The notes beneath the pieces were generated by a model that was given only the letters and a program-made list of their open reading frames with translations, searched no databases and was not told where the DNA came from. Below, piece by piece: positions 1 to 5,676 of a stretch of 10,304 nucleotides of DNA. The DNA lies in NCBI GenBank assembly GCA_022709605.1, contig JAKLIM010000103.1, positions 1 to 10,304 on the forward strand. The letters run 5' to 3'. Made by a program: the position numbers and the translations under genes. The stretch comes from Bacteroidota bacterium (GTDB lineage: Bacteria > Bacteroidota > Bacteroidia > Bacteroidales > Paludibacteraceae). Each line of letters opens with the position of its first letter. Position 1 is the stretch's first letter.

Positions 1-47
1 TTAATCAATCTATTTTCGTGTTTTTTTTTTCGACTGTTCAAAAACAC

Positions 48-647
48 TTACTTCAAACTCTTATTTATTCCTTCAATATAATCGAGCAATTCATCACGTC
101 CTACCCTTTTTTCCGACGAAGTAGCAAAAATTGGTGGAAGCTCTTCCCATTGTTCGTGAAGTTTTTCCTGATATGCTTTCAGACTTTCTTTGGCACGAAC
201 TGCCGACATTTTATCTAATTTGGTAAAAACAATAGAAAATGGAACTCCGTTTTCGCCCAACCACTCCATAAATTCAACATCAATTTTCTGAGGCTCTAAC
301 CGGCTGTCGATCAGCAAAAAAAGGCAGGTCAATTGTTCACGATACATTATGTAATCTTCAATAATACTTTGCAGTTTTTCGCGCATTTTTTTACCTGCCG
401 AAGCATAACCGTAACCCGGCAAATCGACCAAATGCCAGTTATTATTAATGATAAAATGATTGATTAACAATGTTTTTCCGGGTTTCGAAGAAGTCATTGC
501 CAAACCATTTATATTCGTCAACATATTAATTAACGATGATTTTCCAACATTCGAACGCCCAATAAAAGCGTATTCCGGCAACCGACTTTCGGGGCATTTC
601 TTATAGTCGGTATTGCTTATAACAAATTCCGCTGATTTAATATCCAT
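48..647 (-). CDS. engB: Ribosome biogenesis GTPase EngB (YihA/YsxC family)
   Basis: Small Ras-like TrmE-Era-type GTPase of 199 residues, the usual family length. Seen in the protein: the P-loop GRSNVGKSS (residues 30-38), the G2 threonine in GKT (57-59), G3 DLPGYG (75-80), G4 TKLD (142-145) and a G5-like TSSEK (176-180). GRSNVGKSS together with DLPGYGYA is diagnostic of EngB. Family members bind GTP/GDP and act in late assembly of the large ribosomal subunit in the cytoplasm; many are essential. The ATG at 647 gives the normal N-terminus (a short strand, then the P-loop at about residue 30). The leader is A/T-rich with no close Shine-Dalgarno sequence. The gene lies 64 bases downstream of the symporter on the same strand, and no TAnnTTTG box is visible between them, so read-through from the symporter is possible. 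Complete. Confidence 0.97.
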   Translation of the reverse strand: MDIKSAEFVISNTDYKKCPESRLPEYAFIGRSNVGKSSLINMLTNINGLAMTSSKPGKTLLINHFIINNNWHLVDLPGYGYASAGKKMREKLQSIIEDYIMYREQLTCLFLLIDSRLEPQKIDVEFMEWLGENGVPFSIVFTKLDKMSAVRAKESLKAYQEKLHEQWEELPPIFATSSEKRVGRDELLDYIEGINKSLK

Positions 648-711
648 ATTTTTATATTTTATTTACTTCGTGTAATTTATTTCCTTTGGTCGTGATTTTT
701 ACTCTTTATAT

Positions 712-2184
712 TCAGGCATTAACATTCTTTGCTCTTTGCTCTATGTTCTTTGTTCTAAACAACCACATCCCTCCAAAAGTTATCAACCCATTGATCATTA
801 ATAATTCGTAGCCAAACGAAAAGCCCCAAAAGTTTTTGCTGACATAATCGAGTGTCGCACAAATTAAAGGAGATGCAACAGCAATATAAGGAATGGCTTT
901 ATCGTTTGTTTTCAGCTTTGTAAACAATCCGAATGCAAACATGCCCAACAACGGTCCATACGTATACGAAGCGATAATATAAATAGCATCAATCACACTT
1001 TTATTATTCACCGCTTTAAAAATCAAAATAATCAGTGCAAAAACAATCGAAATGCAAATATGAATGATCATTCGGGTACGTTTGGCTTTTTGTTGATCCT
1101 GATGTTGAACATCCATTATATCAACTGAAAAAGATGTAGTAAGCGCTGCCAAAGCTGAATCGGCACTCGAAAATGCTGCTGCAATTATGCCTACAATAAA
1201 CAAAACCATAACGGTTTTACTAAGGTATGTGGTCGCAAACATTGGTAAAATTTCGTCGGCAAGGGTTGGCAATACTATATTATTCTGACTGGCAAGCATC
1301 AACAACATAGCTCCCAATATCAGAAAAAGTAAATTTACGGGTACAAATGAAATTCCGTACCAATACATATTTTTCTTGGCATCTTTCAGATTCCGGCAAG
1401 TCAGGTTTTTTTGCATCATATCCTGATCAAGCCCGGTCATGACAATGGCAATAAAAATTCCGCTGAAAAACTGTTTGAAAAAGTTCTGTTTCGATTGCCA
1501 GTCGTCAAATACAAAAATCCGTGTTTTATCACTGTGAATCAGGTTTGAGCTTAATTCGGCAAAACTAAAATTCAATTCCTTCGACACTTGCACCACAATC
1601 AGCACAAGAGTAGCCACCATGATGATGGCCTGAATGGTATCGGTCCATACAATCGTTTTAATTCCACTCCGAAAAGTATAAAGCCAAATCAGCAATATCG
1701 TACTGCAAACCGTTACAGGAAAAGGAACATTCCAGGCATCGAAAACTATATTTTGCAAAATTAGCGCCACCACATACAGTCGTGCAGCTGCTCCCACCGT
1801 TTTAGACAATAAGAAATACGATGCACCGGTTTTGTAAGCTCGTTTTCCGAATCGTTGATTTAAATAGGTATAAATTGAGGTTAGATTGAGTTTGTAATAC
1901 AGTGGCAATAAAACATTTGCAATAATGAGGTATCCGAAAAAAAATCCGAAAACAGTCTGCATGTAGGTAAAATCAATTCCCCGAACCATGCCCGGCACCG
2001 ACACAAAACTAACCCCCGAAATAGATGAACCCACCATCCCGATGGCTACAATCCACCAGGGCGATTTTCTGTTTCCAAGAAAAAAAGCATCGTTATCGGT
2101 ACTTTTCCGTCCGGTAATAAAGGAAATCAGCATCAAAACCGAGAAATATCCGGCAATAATCAAAAATACCGTTAAACCACTCAT
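712..2184 (-). CDS. Sodium:solute symporter (SSS family)
   Basis: Inner-membrane secondary transporter of 490 residues with about 13 hydrophobic segments, as expected for the SSS/SLC5-like family (LeuT fold), which couples Na+ entry to solute uptake. Seen: the N-terminal motif GNRKSPWWIVAIGMVGSS (37-54), the loop GLDQDMMQKNL (251-261) and the helix AAAFSSADSALAALTT (335-350). By family knowledge, the Ser-Ser pair near 339-340 probably corresponds to the Na2 sodium-site serines of vSGLT. The substrate cannot be told from sequence; sugars, sialic acid, amino acids and carboxylates are all transported in this family. The ATG at 2184 gives a full first helix. The last residues (about 477-487) are encoded by a 7-base tandem repeat, so the tail is probably not under functional selection. 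It is divergent from recR and followed 64 bases later by engB. Confidence 0.93.
   Translation of the reverse strand: MSGLTVFLIIAGYFSVLMLISFITGRKSTDNDAFFLGNRKSPWWIVAIGMVGSSISGVSFVSVPGMVRGIDFTYMQTVFGFFFGYLIIANVLLPLYYKLNLTSIYTYLNQRFGKRAYKTGASYFLLSKTVGAAARLYVVALILQNIVFDAWNVPFPVTVCSTILLIWLYTFRSGIKTIVWTDTIQAIIMVATLVLIVVQVSKELNFSFAELSSNLIHSDKTRIFVFDDWQSKQNFFKQFFSGIFIAIVMTGLDQDMMQKNLTCRNLKDAKKNMYWYGISFVPVNLLFLILGAMLLMLASQNNIVLPTLADEILPMFATTYLSKTVMVLFIVGIIAAAFSSADSALAALTTSFSVDIMDVQHQDQQKAKRTRMIIHICISIVFALIILIFKAVNNKSVIDAIYIIASYTYGPLLGMFAFGLFTKLKTNDKAIPYIAVASPLICATLDYVSKNFWGFSFGYELLMINGLITFGGMWLFRTKNIEQRAKNVNA
726..756. repeat. Heptanucleotide tandem repeat inside the symporter 3' end
   Basis: On the plus strand the 7-base units read TCTTTGC, TCTTTGC, TCTATGT, TCTTTGT and a partial TCT, about 4.4 copies. 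On the coding strand this is AGAACAA/AGAGCAA-like. The period is not a multiple of three, so the repeat is read in shifting frames and gives the mixed tail RTKNIEQRAKN. Similar A-rich short repeats occur at other gene borders here (2952-2975 and 3921-3949). Confidence 0.8.
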
Positions 2185-2212
2185 CTGTTATTAATTTTAA
2201 TTTCGAAAGTTG

Positions 2213-2220
2213 CAAAAATA
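2213..2220 (-). promoter_or_regulatory. Candidate -7 box for the symporter gene
   Basis: The minus strand reads TATTTTTG, an exact match to the Bacteroidetes -7 consensus TAnnTTTG, ending 28 bases before the symporter ATG. The predicted transcript would have a leader of about 20 bases. No convincing TTTG -33 box lies 19-21 bases upstream, and such 8-mers arise by chance in A/T-rich DNA. Confidence 0.45.
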
Positions 2221-2279
2221 AGAAAAAAAAACCGAACTACTTGTTACTGTTGATAATAGATTTATAACGATATTTTTTG

Positions 2280-2287
2280 TAATTTTG
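2280..2287 (+). promoter_or_regulatory. Candidate -7 box for the recR cluster
   Basis: TAATTTTG fits TAnnTTTG and sits 32 bases before the recR GTG, giving a leader of about 25 bases. A second, imperfect candidate (TATTTTTTG at 2271-2279) has a TTG at 2250-2252, closer to normal -33 spacing. Either could drive the four-gene cluster. Confidence 0.45.
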
Positions 2288-2319
2288 CGGCGATAAAAAT
2301 TTATTAATTAATTGCATAA

Positions 2320-2943
2320 GTGAGTCACCAACAATTTTCATCTTCGATACTTGAAAATGCGGTCAATGAGTTTTCAAAACTGCCGGGAATAGGGCGGAAA
2401 ACTGCATTAAGATTGGTTTTACATATATTGAAACAACCGGTAACCGACGCAGAAATATTCAGCAATTCCATTTTACAACTTCGAAAAGAAATTGTTTATT
2501 GTAAAGTTTGCCATAATATTTCGGATTCTGAAGTTTGCCGGATTTGTGCCAATCCGTCGCGCATGAACGAAATAGTATGTGTTGTTGAAAACATAAAAGA
2601 TGTAATGTCGATCGAAAACACCCAACAATATCATGGTTTATATCATGTACTTGGCGGAATTATTTCGCCGATGGACGGAATCGGGCCCAATAATCTTGAA
2701 ATTGAAAGCCTGATAAAACGGGTACAGGCAGAAAACATAAAAGAGGTTATTCTGGCTTTGAGCACCACCATGGAAGGCGACACGACCAACTTTTATATAT
2801 TCAGAAAATTGGCACCATTAAATATAAAAATAACCACCATAGCACGTGGTGTGGCCATTGGCGACGAACTGGAATATGCCGACGAGGTTACACTTGGACG
2901 TTCAATTTTGAATCGCATCGATTTTTCAAATTCTTTTAAATAA
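2320..2943 (+). CDS. recR: Recombination mediator protein RecR
   Basis: RecR, 207 residues, the usual length. It works with RecO (and RecF) to load RecA onto SSB-coated single-stranded DNA at gaps, as a ring-forming DNA-binding protein. Domains seen in order: helix-hairpin-helix LPGIGRKTA (21-29); a four-cysteine zinc finger with Cys61, 64, 73 and 76 (CKVC...CRIC); a Toprim domain starting at VCVVE (86-90) with the conserved LGGIISPMDGIGP segment (111-123); and the C-terminal ARGVAIGDELEYAD region (175-188) that ends in the usual Walker-B-like part. The start is GTG: an in-frame TAA lies immediately upstream (2317-2319), and LENAVNEFSKLPG at the N-terminus matches the family, so a later start would lose conserved sequence. 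First gene of the plus-strand cluster; 35 bases separate it from the next gene. Confidence 0.97.
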   Translation: MSHQQFSSSILENAVNEFSKLPGIGRKTALRLVLHILKQPVTDAEIFSNSILQLRKEIVYCKVCHNISDSEVCRICANPSRMNEIVCVVENIKDVMSIENTQQYHGLYHVLGGIISPMDGIGPNNLEIESLIKRVQAENIKEVILALSTTMEGDTTNFYIFRKLAPLNIKITTIARGVAIGDELEYADEVTLGRSILNRIDFSNSFK

Positions 2944-2951
2944 AGGAAATG

Positions 2952-2975
2952 AAAATAAGAAATTAAGAAATTAAG
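2952..2975. repeat. Short A-rich tandem repeat before the membrane-protein start
   Basis: Three imperfect units, AAATAAG, AAATTAAG and AAATTAAG, fill most of the 35-base gap after recR and end three bases before the ATG at 2979. They make up the whole translation-initiation region of the downstream gene, with no Shine-Dalgarno motif. Confidence 0.6.
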
Positions 2976-2978
2976 AAT

Positions 2979-3422
2979 ATGAAAAAAACAATCAGAGATA
3001 TTTCAATTGCCTACTATGCCTTTTATATTTTGGCTATTTTGGGTGCACTTGCCGGTTATTATATTTTGAGAAACGGATTTACAATCGATCCTCAAAGTCA
3101 AAATGGAATAACACTTTCAACCGTACTTATAGTTCTCATTATCGGTTCAGTACCACTTTCGTTAGCCATTTTCAATAAACATACAAAAAAATTAGCTTTA
3201 CTGGAAGATGAATCCGAAAAGTTCATAAAATACCGCAAAGCTGCTTTTTTAAGAATCATGGTTTTAGGCGTTGGCTTGGTGTTGGGAATAGTATTTTTTT
3301 ATGTCATGCAATCACAATCAATGATTTTTTGCGCCGGTATTGCAGCCATCGGATTGTTTTTTTGCAAACCAAACGAGAGTAAGATAATTTCGGATTTACA
3401 ACTAGAAGAATTTTCCGAATAA
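2979..3422 (+). CDS. Small membrane protein of unknown function, recR-linked
   Basis: 147 residues with four predicted transmembrane helices at about 11-30, 44-65, 91-110 and 113-128. The cytoplasmic loop between helices 2 and 3 is charged (HTKKLALLEDESEKFIKYRKAA, written in full only in part here: ALLEDESEKFIKYRK, 73-87). The C-terminus carries FFCKPNESKIISDLQLEEF (127-145). I do not recognise a named domain; the pattern resembles conserved hypothetical proteins I associate with Bacteroidetes, but I cannot confirm that. The ATG at 2979 follows the recR stop by 35 bases, and the gene ends 30 bases before the HAD gene, so co-transcription with recR is likely. Tandem TAA stops close it (3420-3425). 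No catalytic motif is visible; a role in the membrane or as a small regulator is open. Confidence 0.88.
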   Translation: MKKTIRDISIAYYAFYILAILGALAGYYILRNGFTIDPQSQNGITLSTVLIVLIIGSVPLSLAIFNKHTKKLALLEDESEKFIKYRKAAFLRIMVLGVGLVLGIVFFYVMQSQSMIFCAGIAAIGLFFCKPNESKIISDLQLEEFSE

Positions 3423-3452
3423 TAAATTTCAATTAATAAGTTAAATAATAAA

Positions 3453-3878
3453 ATGATAATTGCCGTAGATTTTGATGGTACCATTGTTACCCACGAATAT
3501 CCTAAAATTGGTAAAGAAATTCCTTTTGCCATCACCACATTAAAACGATTACAGGATGATTTTCAGCATTTGCTGATTCTGTGGACAGTACGCGAAGGCG
3601 TTGAACTCGACGAAGCGGTTGAGTTTTGCAAATCGCGTGGATTGGAATTTTATGCCGTTAATTCAAATTATCCCGATAAAATTGCCAATGATACGCAACC
3701 GCGCAAACTTAAAGCTGACTTGTTTATCGACGATCGCAATTTAGGCGGATTGCCCGACTGGGGAGTCGTTTTTCAAATGATTTCGACCGAGAAACATCTC
3801 GAACCTTATTCAAATGAATTACCCAACGAATATCCTCCACAAAAAAAAGGTTTCTTTAAAACATTATTCGGTGAGTAG
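3453..3878 (+). CDS. HAD-superfamily protein, BT0820-like
   Basis: 141 residues and without a large cap domain. HAD motifs seen: motif I DFDGT with nucleophile Asp6 and acid Asp8; motif II Thr45 in LWTVR; a motif III lysine candidate at Lys85 or Lys87; and motif IV FIDDRN with Asp93/Asp94. DDRNLGGLPDWG (93-104) is the signature I associate with the Bacteroides BT0820-type proteins of unknown substrate. By family knowledge it should be a Mg2+-dependent phosphohydrolase using an aspartyl-phosphate intermediate. The substrate cannot be inferred from the context (recR upstream, acetyltransferase downstream). The TAG stop coincides with the GTAG edge of a palindromic element at 3879-3898, so the natural C-terminus may have been altered by that insertion. 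Confidence 0.92.
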   Translation: MIIAVDFDGTIVTHEYPKIGKEIPFAITTLKRLQDDFQHLLILWTVREGVELDEAVEFCKSRGLEFYAVNSNYPDKIANDTQPRKLKADLFIDDRNLGGLPDWGVVFQMISTEKHLEPYSNELPNEYPPQKKGFFKTLFGE

Positions 3879-3898
3879 AGACAAGGCATGCCTTGTCT
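3879..3898. repeat. Perfect 20-base palindrome, possible dispersed element
   Basis: AGACAAGGCA is followed directly by its reverse complement TGCCTTGTCT. It is preceded by GTAG, the last three bases of which are the HAD stop codon; the right side reads GAAG instead of the mirror CTAC. It is more G/C-rich than its surroundings. From memory it resembles a family of GTAGAGAC...GTCTCTAC palindromes scattered through some bacterial genomes, but I could not search for this. No T-run follows, so it is not a classical intrinsic terminator. Confidence 0.75.
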
Positions 3899-3920
3899 GA
3901 AGTGGATAGTTATCTGGAAA

Positions 3921-3957
3921 ATTGTAAATTGTAAATTTTTAAATTGTAAATACTTAA
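3921..3957 (+). repeat. ATTGTAA repeats and leader element before the GNAT gene
   Basis: ATTGTAA occurs at 3921-3927, 3928-3934 and 3943-3949. The last 22 bases (3936-3957) directly abut the GTG start and match 8968-8989 before the ABC-F gene at 21 of 22 positions. The function is unknown: a translation leader, promoter segment or simple repeat. Confidence 0.65.
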
Positions 3958-4476
3958 GTGTTTCTCGAAAACGAAAATATACGACTCAGGGCTGTCGAAC
4001 CACAAGATTTGGAACGACTGTATGTGTGGGAAAACAATTCATCACTCTGGATAGTTGGCAATACCCGTGAGCCCTATTCGAAGTATGCGCTGAAACAATA
4101 CATCCTGCAAATTGACAGTGATATTTACGAAAGCAAACAACTACGATTAATGATTGATGATGAATTATCCGGCGATACGGTTGGAACAGTTGATTTATTC
4201 GATTTTGATATTCACAACAGCCGGATCGCGCTTGGATTATTTATTGACACAGCTTATCAAGGCAAAGGCTTCGCCACCAAAGCATTGCATATCACCGAGA
4301 ATTACGTTTTCAATTTCCTGAAAATAAATCAAATATACTGTCACATTGCCGAAAATAACACTGCCAGTCGACTTATGTTCGAAAAGGAAGGGTATGAATC
4401 ACACGGCGTACTTAAAAACTGGATTAATACACCTGAAGGGTTCGATAATATTATTGTTTTTCAAAGATTCAGATAA
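3958..4476 (+). CDS. GNAT N-acetyltransferase, SpeG/RimJ/RimL-like
   Basis: 172 residues, a single Acetyltransf_3-type GNAT domain that transfers acetyl from acetyl-CoA to an amine. Seen: N-terminal strand ENIRLRAVEPQDLERLYVWEN (start at residue 6), the acetyl-CoA pyrophosphate-binding motif A YQGKGFATKAL (100-110, Q-x-x-G-x-G/A type) and motif B NNTASRLMFEKEGYE (133-147). The overall order resembles spermidine acetyltransferase SpeG and the ribosomal-protein acetyltransferases, but the substrate cannot be assigned. The start is GTG at 3958: TAA lies immediately upstream in frame and the next Met is residue 65, inside the domain. The 79-base gap after the HAD gene holds a palindrome and A/T repeats, so it may have its own expression signals. 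It ends just before the shared hairpin with panB. Confidence 0.93.
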   Translation: MFLENENIRLRAVEPQDLERLYVWENNSSLWIVGNTREPYSKYALKQYILQIDSDIYESKQLRLMIDDELSGDTVGTVDLFDFDIHNSRIALGLFIDTAYQGKGFATKALHITENYVFNFLKINQIYCHIAENNTASRLMFEKEGYESHGVLKNWINTPEGFDNIIVFQRFR

Positions 4477-4484
4477 TAAAACAC

Positions 4485-4535
4485 AAAAAAAACAGTTAAT
4501 AAGACTTCATTCAACTTATTAACTGCCTGTATTTT
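4485..4535. terminator. Bidirectional intrinsic terminator between GNAT and panB
   Basis: Perfect 11-base stem: CAGTTAATAAG (4493-4503) pairs with CTTATTAACTG (4515-4525) around an 11-base loop. A run of eight A (4485-4492) on the left becomes a U-run after the stem on the minus strand, so it is a strong terminator for panB. On the plus strand the stem is followed by CCTGTATTTTTC, a weaker tail for the recR-GNAT cluster. Confidence 0.8.
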
Positions 4536-4551
4536 TCAAAAACCAAAAAAA

Positions 4552-5370
4552 TCAATATTGTTCCTTTTCGTTCGGAAAATCGCCTGATTTAACATCGGTT
4601 ACATAATTCTTTATTGCATTGTTCATCACTTCCTGAACATTGGCATATTTTCGTAAAAATCTTGGCGAAAATTCATTATTTAATCCCACCATATCGTGTA
4701 TTACTAACACCTGCCCGTCGACACCACATCCGGCGCCAATACCGATAACCGGAATTGTAAGCTCTTTAGCTACTTTAGCTCCCAATTCTGCAGGTATTTT
4801 TTCGAGCACAATTGCAAAACATCCGGCATCTTCAAGTATGTGTGCATCTTTGAGTAGTTTTTCGGCCTCGGCTTCTTCTTTAGCCCGTACTGTATACGAA
4901 CCATATTTATTGATGGACTGCGGCATTAAACCAAGATGACCCATAACAGGTATTCCTGCGCTTAATATTCTTTTTACCGATTCCAGTATTTCTTCTCCGC
5001 CTTCGAGTTTTAAACAATCGCAATGGGTTTCTTTCATTATGCGAATGGCAGAAACAATTGCCTCACGAGAATTCCCCTGGTACGTTCCAAAAGGCATATC
5101 GACAACAACCAATGCACGTTTAACTCCACGTACAACCGATTTTGCAAGAAAAATCATCTGATCAAGCGTGATAGGTAAAGTAGTTTCGTTACCACACATT
5201 ACATTCGAAGCTGAATCGCCTACAAGAATAATATCGACTCCTGCCTGATCGACAATTCTGCCCATAGTATAGTCGTAAGCAGTTAACATACTTATTTTTT
5301 CGCCTCTTTGCTTCATTTCCAACACTCTTTGTGTTGTAACTATTTTTATATTTTCGGTATGAATTGACAT
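4552..5370 (-). CDS. panB: 3-methyl-2-oxobutanoate hydroxymethyltransferase
   Basis: PanB, 272 residues, normal length. It converts alpha-ketoisovalerate and 5,10-methylenetetrahydrofolate to ketopantoate, the first committed step of pantothenate and coenzyme A synthesis, as a cytoplasmic TIM-barrel enzyme. Seen: LTAYDYTMG (29-37); LVGDSASNV (49-57) with the metal aspartate Asp52; DMPFG with Asp91; CLKLEGG (119-125) with Lys121 and Glu123; GHLGLMPQ (144-151); catalytic-type Glu190 in LEKIPAE; and PVIGIGAG (207-214). These match the known Mg2+, substrate and catalytic residues of E. coli PanB by order and spacing. The ATG at 5370 gives a short, family-like N-terminus. No other pan gene is present in the window, so it stands alone, with its own candidate promoter and terminator. 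Confidence 0.97.
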   Translation of the reverse strand: MSIHTENIKIVTTQRVLEMKQRGEKISMLTAYDYTMGRIVDQAGVDIILVGDSASNVMCGNETTLPITLDQMIFLAKSVVRGVKRALVVVDMPFGTYQGNSREAIVSAIRIMKETHCDCLKLEGGEEILESVKRILSAGIPVMGHLGLMPQSINKYGSYTVRAKEEAEAEKLLKDAHILEDAGCFAIVLEKIPAELGAKVAKELTIPVIGIGAGCGVDGQVLVIHDMVGLNNEFSPRFLRKYANVQEVMNNAIKNYVTDVKSGDFPNEKEQY

Positions 5371-5386
5371 TGTAGTATTTTTTTTG

Positions 5387-5394
5387 CAAAGATA
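5387..5394 (-). promoter_or_regulatory. Candidate -7 box for panB
   Basis: The minus strand reads TATCTTTG, an exact TAnnTTTG match and the same 8-mer as the box at 5634-5641. It ends 16 bases before the panB ATG, implying a very short leader of about 10 bases. No good -33 box is at normal spacing (the nearest TTTG is about 27 bases upstream). Confidence 0.5.
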
Positions 5395-5633
5395 TGAAAT
5401 ATATTTTCAATAAATAATCGACAAAGTCAAACGACGGCTAAAGCATGATCATATTTATATTTATTTTACAATATATCAACACATTATAATTCGGAAATTG
5501 AAAGTTAAATCTAACACTTAAATATTAAATTCAGTTTAAATATTCCACTTAAAATCTACATAAAATGAAGCTTGTAAAGCTGCATAAAAAGATTTATTAA
5601 CTAATAGGGAGTTTTATATTCATATTTTAAATT

Positions 5634-5641
5634 TATCTTTG
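5634..5641 (+). promoter_or_regulatory. Candidate -7 box for the dehydratase-transferase operon
   Basis: TATCTTTG fits TAnnTTTG exactly and lies 35 bases before the ATG at 5677. A T-rich stretch (TTTTA from 5612) is near -33 spacing but is a weak match to TTTG. The predicted start of transcription is near 5648, inside the left arm of the inverted repeat at 5644-5672. Confidence 0.55.
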
Positions 5642-5643
5642 TA

Positions 5644-5672
5644 GACCAAAAATGAGCATTAAAATTTTGGTC
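5644..5672. promoter_or_regulatory. Inverted repeat at the start of the dehydratase transcript
   Basis: GACCAAAA (5644-5651) and TTTTGGTC (5665-5672) are perfect reverse complements around 13 bases. The right arm ends four bases before the ATG at 5677. It lies between the -7 box and the start codon, so it could be an operator or, if transcription starts early enough, a hairpin over the ribosome landing site. Its role is inferred only from position. Confidence 0.5.
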
Positions 5673-5676
5673 AATT

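Larger units (their letters stand above)
5371..5676. other. Divergent intergenic region, panB / dehydratase gene
   Basis: 306 bases of very A/T-rich DNA with no supported gene. The longest reading frame I followed from an ATG in the middle (5444 region) closes after about 14 codons. It holds a candidate -7 box on each strand near the two genes, an inverted repeat before the dehydratase start, and short direct repeats (CACTTAAA at 5515-5522 and 5546-5553; TTAAATATT at 5518-5526 and 5536-5544). I see no UpxY/NusG-like gene of the kind that often opens Bacteroides capsule loci. Confidence 0.6.

Noticed and set aside
18..47. Inverted repeat GTGTTTTT (18-25) / AAAAACAC (40-47) just downstream of the engB stop, as a terminator
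   Set aside because: The stem is made mostly of A-T homopolymer pairs and no U-run follows it on the minus strand, so it is not a convincing intrinsic terminator.
3888..4070. Plus-strand open frame of 60 codons covering the palindrome, the ATTGTAA repeats and the GNAT 5' end
   Set aside because: It is composed of the palindrome and A/T repeats and then runs out of frame through the GNAT gene; no protein-like features.
2320..4476. recR-membrane protein-HAD-GNAT cluster as a defence or toxin-antitoxin system
   Set aside because: HAD and GNAT proteins here lack toxin-antitoxin signs (no small DNA-binding partner, no DUF1778-like antitoxin), and recR is a core gene; co-location is better explained by an ordinary operon.
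4640..4939. Plus-strand open frame of 99 codons inside panB
   Set aside because: Antisense shadow of a clear panB; low-complexity Ser/Ala-rich translation.
5566..5585. Short inverted repeat AGCTT-GTA-AAGCT in the panB/dehydratase gap
   Set aside because: A five-base stem in A/T-rich DNA is expected by chance, and it is not positioned near either candidate promoter.
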